From Himantopus leucocephalus (taxonomy: Eukaryota; Chordata; Aves; Charadriiformes; Recurvirostridae): a stretch of DNA of 64,000 bases. Location of the stretch: positions 4,467,867-4,531,866 of the forward strand of contig RSEF01000014.1 of NCBI GenBank assembly GCA_003993805.1. Reading direction: 5' to 3'. The notes under the pieces are model-generated. The model saw only the letters and a program-made list of their open reading frames with translations, searched no databases and had not been told where the DNA came from. Within the stretch, counting starts at the first letter, position 1, and each line of letters starts with the position of its first letter. A program made the translations under genes and the position numbers. Positions 55,201-64,000 of the stretch are shown piece by piece.

Positions 55201-58200
55201 TGAAGTAGGAATTAAAATACTAATAAAAAACCCCTCATGGGAGAGTCTTACAGCTAGGCAGTGTAACCTAACAGGCTGCGAATCGCTGAGCCCCCCGGAG
55301 GCACCGGGGCTCCCCCCACCTGGGGCGCTCCCCGGCTACGTGATGCTGGGAAGCTGCTTCACTGCTGCTTCCTCGTCTGACAGGAAGGATACCCCCCAGC
55401 ATCTTGAGATCTATTTTGAGATTTTTGAGATCTATTAATAAAAGGCACTACAGGAGAGAGAAAATGGTGATATATTAGGTCTCACTTTGGAGAATAATTC
55501 ATACCACTGACTTTAACCCCACAAGAAGCTCAGACTCTATAGAGTACCCTAGGTAGGAAGGGCTGAAGCGCTGGGGGAGTCCTGAGTCACAAAACCCCTT
55601 AAACTTAGTCGTGTCCTTTGGGATGCGTGATTGCTTGTATCCGTAAGGACAGCACGATGTGACTGGAAGTGGAGAGCACAGTGGGTCTCCCTAAGGAGAG
55701 GTGGGCCTGTGAGAACCCCCTTGTCTCCCCAGTCCTCTGTTTTCCAGCTCTCCCGTGGTTCTCCTGCATCCCAACCTTAAAGGGTTTTCCTGGACACTGT
55801 CACGGAGCCACTTCTGGTGGTTTGATATTAAAAACACTGAAAACTTTGACCATGGAGGATTCCTGTGTGATAATTGTCACTTAAAAAATAAAATTACCCC
55901 CCCCCTCTGTTCCCACCAGTTGATATTTTTGTCGTCTGCTGAAGCCTTGCTGTAAAACTCACCCCAAGCTCAGAGAAAGGCGGGTGCTTGCGAAGGGTGC
56001 TTGAGCTTCCGGCAGCCCTTTTTCTTTCCCACCTCATGAATTATTGCTGAGTAAGTCGTAGTGAAAACATAATTTTGTGAAAATTTAAACTCCAAAAAAG
56101 TATCCTTTCTGTGTTCTTAGTCCCTAACAAATATGTATGTGTTAAAATTTATTAGCTTGGGCTGAGATTCCTTTCTAATGAATTGCCGCTTGCCCTGTGG
56201 CTTTCCCGACCCCGGCGGGGTGTCCTGGTGCTGCCATCACCCAGCTGATGCCGCACACCCTGGGGATCGCCACGGAACCATTCTAGCCTGGGTTAAGGTG
56301 GTCCCAGGGCTGGCTTGGCGTCGCCCTGGTGGAGCTGTGGGTATCTGCTGTTGGCTTGCCGAGGGAGGCGGTGGGGGTCGCCCGTGTCTCTCCCTCCCCA
56401 TCAGCAGGATGGGCTTTCCTGGAACTGTTTTGTTGTCAGTGGTTTCCGCTCTTTTGGTCCTAAATTTGGCTTTGTTTCCTTAAGGTTTTTTTCACACTGT
56501 CTCACTTTCTTGGGTTGCTCTATTGGTACGTCACAATAGTAAACTGTAGCGAGTGAATGGCGTTTGCCGTTGGAGGTGGGAGGAGGTGTGTAGCCCTCGT
56601 GGTACAGCCGTCGTGCTGTTATGAGGGAGGGATGATCCACGAGTATGGAAGTGGGTCAGGGTGCTGGGGGCAGGTTTGTTTTCTGGCTCTCTTATTTCTT
56701 GTCAGGTCTTGGGCTGCTTCAAGGGATGGGCTCAAACACTTGAGGCGGCGTAGGGACCTGAGCTGGAAGCAGAATTGCCGTAGACTCCCTCGTAAGTCAG
56801 ACCTAATTGCCTTTGGGGTTGTCGTTTAGTTGAGAGAGAGACCAACGCAGATTTCCGTGTGTAGGCTGGACTAATAAGACTTGATTTATCTGCTCTGTCT
56901 TTTTGGCGGGGCAATGCTTTGAGGCAGGGCCTCCCCTTTATTCTGGGGTTGTACAGTGCCTACAGCAGGAGCGCGGTGTCCTCGCGTGGAATGCGGGCTC
57001 GAAGAAGGATGGGGACAATCTATGTGCTCAGTGCCTGTAATCCAGTGGTGAAAGCAGTTGCTCACTTACCTTCTCTGCTGGAAGATAAAAACTCTGGGCA
57101 GTCGCCAAGAAATGTGCCAAGGTTGTAACGCTGAGGTGGGTGCGAGCGTGAACGTCAGGCATGCAAAGTGAGAGTGGTTTCAAGTGCAGGCTGTTTCCTT
57201 CGCTGGTGCTTTGAAGATTGAGGTAACTTAAAAAGGAGGGGGGAAAAAAGAAAGAAGAGGTTTCCATGGAAATTTTTGAAACCAAAGGAGTGAATATTAG
57301 TGTGTGCTTTGTTCTGTGTTCTTCACAGCTGATAGAAGTCACAGTGTAAATGGACCTAACTGCTGAGTGACCTTTGATGAAACCAGATAGGAAGCCTTTG
57401 TTGTTGTCAGTGATGGTGATTTCTTTTTTTTTTCTTTTTCTTACCCCAAGGTAAGAAGTCTTTTCCAGTGAAGTGATTCACTGGTTTTAACTGAAACTTT
57501 GAGATGGGGATGTAGTGACAAGATAGAGATTGCAGCGAGTAACAAGGCTCAGTCAATTATTGACTAGCCCATCTCAGCACCTTTGTTTTCTTTGCTGACA
57601 AAATATCGTGACCCGTGTATACAGAGCTGCGCCGGCAGGAACCAAGCACTGGCCATGCCGGGTGTCGCTGAGAAATGAACAGCTTCTTGTTATAAACTGA
57701 ATTGAATTCTCTCCTTGCAAAGCTTTTCCTATTATCTTTTAGATTAGCGTTCTGTACATGGCTGTCTGCTCTGATTTCTGTCCTTTCTCGTAGGAAAACA
57801 TGCAGAATAGGTGCAAGCCTGTGCAGTAGCTGTTGTCTTGCAAAATATTTCAGAAACTCAGGTAAAGCTAGCTAGAGCAGGGCTCGCGCGGCCCAGACCT
57901 CAGCTGGGGCCCCTTAGACAAAACTGCCACACGTACACGTGCTGATGTGGTGACTTGTATAAATACGGATTCTTCTTCAAATGGCGTATCTGCTACTTCT
58001 ACTGGAGCTCATAGTTTCAGGAGCATAAGGGGGTTGTAGTAAGTGGCTGCAAAGATCTGCTGTGCTCAGGTTTTGCTGCGTGAAGGTATGCAGCTCCCTC
58101 TGTCCTTTCCAGCTGGCTTCAAATATAGATCGTGCCCTTCTGGCAGGGCTAGTTGGGGCACGGGGACCGGGCTTCTCTGTGCCTTGGCATAGGCGGTACT

Positions 58201-58494
58201 CCTTTCAGCACGGATGTAGGCAGAAAGCTCTGAAAAAGGGCTAGTACTTGAGATCCCCACAGGGGCGGTCCCCCTGGAGCTCCTTGCCTTGAAGTGACAA
58301 GGAAGGGGCTGTTGCAGTTGGATCGGTTTCCCTCAGCTTGAGCTGGCAGCAAAACCTGGCTGTCCTCCTCAGTTGCTTGCTGAAGCCAACAGAAGCTCTG
58401 ATCGTGGATCTTCAGCTTGGCAGTTGGATATTTGGGGGCTGAACAGATTGAAGTGAAAGGCTGGTGAAGCCCTTGGGCATAGCGGCATCACCCA
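49237..58494. other. non-coding region, possible rightward transcript
   Basis: I recognise no exon of a known gene, no RNA gene and no interspersed repeat here. Hand counts show strong plus-strand G and T excess (49921-50160: A42 C44 G78 T76; 56521-56760: A43 C41 G89 T67), the bias seen along transcribed sense strands in vertebrates. A donor-like GGAGGG|GTGAGT occurs at about 49917. The longest frames (53948-54370, 55016-55438) have no recognisable domain. Confidence 0.45.
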
Positions 58495-58570
58495 GAGCAG
58501 AGGTCCTGCTCAGCTCATGGTGGAGACCTTCTGCATAACACCAACGTGAGCAGAGGTCCTGCTCAGCTCA
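58495..58570. repeat. 23-bp direct repeat, 53-bp spacing
   Basis: GAGCAGAGGTCCTGCTCAGC plus TCA occurs at 58495-58517 and 58548-58570 without mismatch. Function unknown; probably a small local duplication. Confidence 0.85.
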
Positions 58571-61500
58571 CTTAATGGTCAACGCTTTGCTGGATGAAGT
58601 TCTGCAAGGCCCGCATTCAATTCATTGGGGACCTTCATATAATGTAAGGCCGCAAAGAGCTTTTTGCTTGTTATCCATAAGGTCCACTTTAGAATTCCTG
58701 TCTACAAGTGGAAATGAGGTGGGCAAGTCAAGTGCTTAGGGGTAATAAAGTGAAAATTAAACTTAATGTTTGTGTTTAGTTAAGATGTGGAGTGATGCAC
58801 TAAGGTTCCCGGTATCTGATTGCTTCTGTGCCACAGATAACAAATAAGCCAGCAAGAAAAATAAAAACTGCATGAAGAGCAAAGAAGTAGCAAATCCAAA
58901 ATTGCTTCAAAGGCAGCACATTGAAACTGGTAGGGTTTAAAAAAACCCAAGCTTTTGGAAAGAAACATTAAAAGGATAAACATCAAAGGAAGAACAAAAG
59001 GAAATAGGGACAAATAAATTAAAGAACAAAATTATGAAGCAAAGGAAGAAAACGTCTCATACAGAAGGACTGAAAATGAAGGACATGAAGAAATAACGAA
59101 ACAAGGGAATAACAGAGTATGAGATGCAGCTTTGAGTGTCATTTGTGTAGGTGCTCACAATCCAATACCAGCACTAGTTTTATACTTCCTGTTTTATTTT
59201 CTTTCATTTACTTTATTGTTCCTTAACCCAGAGAAGATAACTATAGGTTCCTTCTGATAATAATTGCAGGTAGGCTGTGCCTCCCGCCTCTGGTCTCTAG
59301 GGCTAACAGGGGAGTAGCGCTGTGGGTAGCCAAGAGCTGGTTGGATGCTCTGCTGCGTACCGCCGGCAGCGGCAGGAGGGCAGGGGGCTCCGAGGGCCGA
59401 GCACTGGGATGTCCCGGGGTTTGGGTGGGACCTGGGGGCGTGCGCAAGGGGAGGGTGAAGGCTGCCGGGGGATGGGGAGGAGGCCGCTTTCCCTGGTGAC
59501 TCTCCGATGGAGGTCTGGCAATGTGTGACTTGTCCCGTCTGCCACCTACGGAGAGGTGCGGAAGAACGTACGAAGTACCACTGCCAGTGAAGCCCGCAGG
59601 GTTAGTTTCCGCACTACGGAAGATGCTGTTTCCCACACTCTTTCCATGTAGCTGTTACTTGAAAGCTTGATGTGGAGACCTGCATATAAATTAGGGCCGT
59701 GAGGTGCTGCTGCGCGGTGGCTCCAAACGTGCTCCCCCTGCAGCGGCGCTCAGGGCACGGCGACGGCAGCGCTGGGGTGAGGGCCGAGGCTCGCTGCGGG
59801 TCTGCGGCGTGGAACAGATGCCCAAGCACACTCCAGGGCGAAGCCCTTGCAGAGGCGGCACAAAAGTCACAGAGCTTAATCGCTCCATTTCCCACCTGTT
59901 TTTGTGTCATAAACCTGTGGCAAAATGGGAGTGAAACGGCCGATGGATCTCCTGAGCACAGCCAGACCCAAACTGTTTCCCTCGTAAAGGACCAAAGAAA
60001 CCAGCTGAACCCCGCTCCGTACCCGGTCTGGCTTTTTGGCTGATGCTCAGAAGGGAGACATCAGCATCGCTGCGAAGCGGTTCAGGAGGGGTAAGGATGC
60101 GGGAAGGCTCTGAAATACAAATAGCCTTACCCCGGAGGGGAATATTGGCGGTTTGTATGCCCCTGTAGTCTCTTTTCTGCCGTTAAATTTATAGAGGCTG
60201 TGTTCCGACGTGGCAGCGCTTTCTCATCTGCTCCTTCATTGCAGTGGCAGCAAGAAATGGGTGAAGACTGCAAACACGCTCCCGTTTGTGCCCCACAGTA
60301 AGTGCCATCCAAAGTAATTTAGTTCTTCACTTACTGGCACCTGACAGCCAGAAGGGCCGAGGAACAAACAGCAGAAAAGGGGAGCGAGGAGAGAAAAAAG
60401 GACCGAGGCTTAGAGAGGTGAGAGACACAGCGGTGGCAATCGCTTCTGAAGTCTTTTAATAGAAAGGACTGTGGAAAATTTTCTCCTTTTTGTTGCTCTC
60501 GAGACCCCAGCGCTCGGAGCGCCCGCGGCTGCCAGCCGGCTCCTCCAGAAGCACTCTTCTTTCGACTGGGGCAGGCGAAGGCCAGCGGTGGGGAGACTTG
60601 CCCTGGGTGCTGAATATGCACATTTGCATTCTTGAAACCCAAGCTGAACTTTTATTTAGTCTTTCTGAGTCATGATTCAAAAAAAAAAAACAAACCAGCA
60701 TGCAGGAGTCACAGTTGTGGGGAAAAGCAGCAGAAACATCTTTCTGGCACAAACATATGCAAGCCATATTTCTTCAACAATAATTTCCCATGGAGGTTTA
60801 AACTCTGAAGGATGCTAAAGTTAAACTGAGCTGTAGGTTTTGTAACATAAGATGGTATTGTCAGTCTGACAGTCAGAGAGCGGTAACACAATATGAAAGA
60901 AATGGTACACCCATATTTAGAGCTTCCCAGAGCGGGCATTAATGCTGCCATCCCTGTGTGACCACGGCCATGTCGCTTAATTTCATTGCATCATCTGAAA
61001 ATGGGTGTGAAATTAGTACCATGTGCAGCCGGCATAGAAGGGCCAGGGGAATAAATCATAGTGAGAGAAGATCACTTTGTCCTCTTAAAGAGGAAAAATT
61101 TGAGGGTCTGCACATCTGAAACAACTGTACTTTCTCATCTGCCCGGTGAGCGAGTGGGCGCACGGTGAGCGCTTGCCCTGCTTGGGGTGAGGGGACCCGG
61201 TGGCATCTCTGCGCCGTCCTCTGCCACAGAAGGTAGAGGAGCCTCGTAACGCGCCCTGTTGAGGACTGTCCCCTAACGGCAGTGGGACCTACGCATTCTG
61301 GGGGCTGGCTGTGGCTGGGGGGGGGCTGGCTGGCCAGATGTGCCTTTGCTAATAATAACGGGAATTGCCTTACGAGCAAAGCTCCATCTGGGCCACTTCC
61401 GTAAGCCGCGGGGTATCGGCTCCTCTCCTCCTGGACAGGTTGTGTAATCGCATCAGAAACCAAACACACAGTTTGGATTTCACCTTTTTCCGAACATCTG

Positions 61501-61644
61501 GCTGATCGCGGTATAGGCCTGCTGATTCTGTAAGGATCCCGGCTGGAGATCGGTCTCTGCCTGTGCACGCGGGCATGGAAAACAAACGCTGAAAGGTTGC
61601 CAAGGCAATGACCTCGGAATTAATTTCCAAATTCAAGTGAATAT
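58571..61644. other. non-coding region with a GC-rich patch
   Basis: The stretch begins with an A-rich low-complexity segment at 58850-59110 and has CpG-enriched patches at about 59340-59520 and 59700-59850 (14 CpG in 59701-59820 by hand). An A/T tract lies at 60680-60691. The minus-strand frame 61056-61568 has no recognisable domain. No gene is called. Confidence 0.5.
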
Positions 61645-61880
61645 GTTTTCTTCACTCAACTCAAAGTTTGGGTAAGAGCAGTGTTGGGCTCTGTTGACCT
61701 CTCTAGCCCTGATTCAGCACTTATTTGAGAGTCCCTCTTTCCTCTGCTGCTCTGTTGCCACCANATTTTCTCCACTCAACTCAAAGTTTGGGTAAGAGCA
61801 GTGTTGGGCTCTGACCTCTCTAGCCCTGATTCAGCGCTTATTTGAGAGTCCCTCTTTCCTCTGCTGCTCTGTTGCCACCA
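61645..61880. repeat. 119/116-bp near-identical direct repeat around a single N
   Basis: Copies at 61645-61763 and 61765-61880 flank one N at 61764. They differ by a 3-base indel (GTTGAC versus GAC) and a few single-base changes. Differences of this type and number look like two alleles of one locus placed in tandem by the assembler. Confidence 0.85.
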
Positions 61881-61910
61881 TTGAAACCCGCAGANATTGA
61901 AACCTGCAGA
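61880..61910. repeat. 15-bp repeat around a second single N
   Basis: ATTGAAACCCGCAGA (61880-61894) and ATTGAAACCTGCAGA (61896-61910) flank an N at 61895, with one mismatch. This is the same join pattern as the repeat immediately before it. Confidence 0.8.
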
Positions 61911-64000
61911 GCGGAGGGCACCGGAGCCCCGCGAGGAGCCCGGCTGTCACCTGAAGCTGGTGGCATCTGCAAAAAGAGTCCAGTCCACTTCAGCGGGCTT
62001 TGGAGCGAGCTCGTAAAAGGCACTCTGCGGTGCCCCCGCAGCGCTTTGACTTCTTCCCTTTGCTGGTCTGGGACAGCCTGAACCCCCTGACGCCTGGTGC
62101 GCGCTGGTCGTCTGCTGGTGTGTGCCAGGGAAGCAAAACCCAGCACGGGTTTTACTGGAGAATTGTCAGAGAAGTGATTGCAGCTTTTAATTTGCTTGAC
62201 TTGCTGGCTGAGGTCCATCTTGGCGGGTATTTCAGTAGCTCGTTATTGCTGGAGGCTTTTCTCGATGTGTGTTCTTTAAAGCTCCGTTGGAGGTATCTGG
62301 TACACCCTGGCCTGTGTCCCCGTTGCCACCAGCTTCAGGAGCCCCTTCTCAAGTGCGAGAAGTCAATGGCTTTGTGTGTTGCAGCAGCAGCACGTAAACA
62401 TGAAGAAAGGTTTCACGTGTTCTTAATGTTTTTAAGCCCAGGGACTTCGAGGAAATGAGAAGATAAGTATGATAAGCCTGTTCCTTCAAAGCCCCTCCCA
62501 GCATTTTAAACTGCATTTCTAATTATCGTAGCAGATAATAAATACAATACATGCACCCATGCACATAAACCAGCATTATTTTGTGCTTAGTCCATGCGTT
62601 TCATGTAGAAATCTGGATGACAGCCAGATCAGTAAATGGCTCTGATTTTTAATGGAAATCAAAAACACAACAGATGTACTGTATACTGAAAAGAGTTAAA
62701 AATAACTGTTTGCAATCTCTGTGCTTGCCTTTAAACGAAATGCATAATGTACAGAGCAGCGGTTGTTTAGCATATGGAGACTTTAATAATTGCCTCCACT
62801 ATTTCTGAGAGTTTGCCAGGTTTATGCAGGGGGGCCTTGAAGTTAATGACAAGTTTCATAGACAGGATTTCTGCTAGCGTTTTAAGCACTCTCTCCGTGT
62901 CCAAACCCTCTGACTGCTATGAGCTGTGAAAACCTTCATGACCGCTTGCATGTTACAGTAAATTTTGTGAAAAGCTGTGCAAATGCCTAATTGAAGCTAG
63001 TTCCCATCCCTGCCCTACTGGGGAACCGGGTATTTTTATTTGGTTTGTATCTGGGTAAATTGGGAAGTTAATTCTGGGTCACACAGCAAACTTTTTTTCA
63101 TGCTGGTGCATCCTTCTTATTGCTGGTACCAATTCTTTCCCATTACAGATCAGAATAACTGGTCTGGCATTACATGGAGGATTGGCTGCATCTGGCAAAA
63201 CTGGATTAATTCCAACGTGCCGCAGAACTCCAGACTGACTGCACTCCTTGGGAGGAAAGGATTTGTCTCAAAGAGTTAAAGTGCTGTCCCAATGTGGACA
63301 TCTTCCAGTGTGCGTGGCCTCACGGCAGCTGTCAAATGACTGGGGAGCCTTTATGTAAATCATTTTGACAATGCACATTTGTAAGCTGGTGTAAAGAAAA
63401 CATTTTCTTCCTTTATGAATGTTATATAGTGGAAGAGCTTCATCTCCACGTCGCACTTAAGCTTTAACGCACAGCAGTTTTAAATAGTCTCCGTGTAAGA
63501 TACTCCAAGTAGACTTAGAAATAAGCTTTAGGGAACCAAACCACCTGAAAGGCTGACTTTTTTTAAAGAGGAATTTTACCTGTTTCTGCCAACTTCCATA
63601 CAGTACATTTTTGATTCAATATGTTGCTCTTCTTTAAAAAAGGACTTGTTTTCTTAGTGTGCTAAAAAAAGACCTTTAAACGCCATGAGACTATAGTGAT
63701 GAGTTATGCTGGAGAAACCAATATTATATCTTTCATCGTTTGTCTGGTGTCCTTGCCAAACTTCTAATTTAGCAGCGCACAGTAGTGCACCAAAGTGAGT
63801 CATGAATTCTTCAGTGTAATTACCACGCAGTGCAAAACCGAGGCTACAGAAGTCTGAACCTTTTCCTGTCTGTCGTTTTCCCCTTCTACTTGCCTTTCAA
63901 ATACCATATGCTTTGCAGGGAAGCTGCGCATTGCATCACAGCTTCAACCCTCTTTGGAGCAGACATGATTAAGAGCTAAATTTTGAGTTAATAACTAAAA
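61911..64000. other. non-coding region to the window end, no gene recognised
   Basis: Unique sequence with a plus-strand T/G bias by eye. The frames 62000-62458 and 63040-63279 are open but show no domain, conserved motif or splice context that I recognise. No repeat or RNA gene is seen. Confidence 0.5.

Overview
The window is vertebrate nuclear DNA, almost certainly from a bird. Long AT-moderate stretches without open frames alternate with CpG-dense blocks, repeat density is very low, and the only recognisable interspersed repeats are CR1 LINE 3' ends with the avian-type ATCATAGAAT / TTCTATGATTCTGTGA terminus (26031, 43431, 49236). There is no prokaryotic gene organisation; nearly all open frames present are chance frames in introns or intergenic DNA.

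One protein-coding gene can be identified with confidence: FAM20C, the Golgi/secreted casein kinase that phosphorylates Ser-x-Glu motifs, read on the minus strand. Four consecutive internal coding exons are present: exon 2 (45504-45332), exon 3 (36403-36325), exon 4 (3958-3866) and exon 5 (2366-2251). Their splice phases join perfectly (1/2, 2/1, 2/1) and give about 153 continuous residues of the N-terminal part of the kinase domain. Introns 2, 3 and 4 are 8928, 32366 and 1499 nt. Intron 4 has a GC donor (AG|GCAAGT). The gene runs off the left edge (later exons holding the catalytic Asp and metal-binding Asp are not here). Exon 1, which should encode the N-terminal signal anchor, was not found; a CpG island at about 46.6-48.4 kb holds a 100-N gap (47010-47109) where it may be lost.

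Region by region: 1-45.5 kb is FAM20C exons and introns with scattered microsatellites, minisatellites, CpG-dense intronic blocks and two CR1 relics. 46.6-48.4 kb is a CpG island with CCAAT boxes, a CRE-like site and a 55-nt polypurine tract, taken to be the FAM20C promoter. 48.8-49.2 kb is a CR1 3' fragment. 49.2-64 kb has no recognised gene, but in the parts sampled it is strongly G- and T-rich on the plus strand, the composition expected of a rightward transcription unit diverging from the CpG island.

Assembly artefacts matter here: two 100-N gaps and five single Ns. Three or four of the single Ns sit exactly between near-identical direct repeats, most simply read as overlapping contigs or haplotypes placed in tandem. 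I see no novel multi-gene system in this window; the most useful observations are the GC-AG intron, the missing first exon, the probable divergent transcript and the artefactual duplications.
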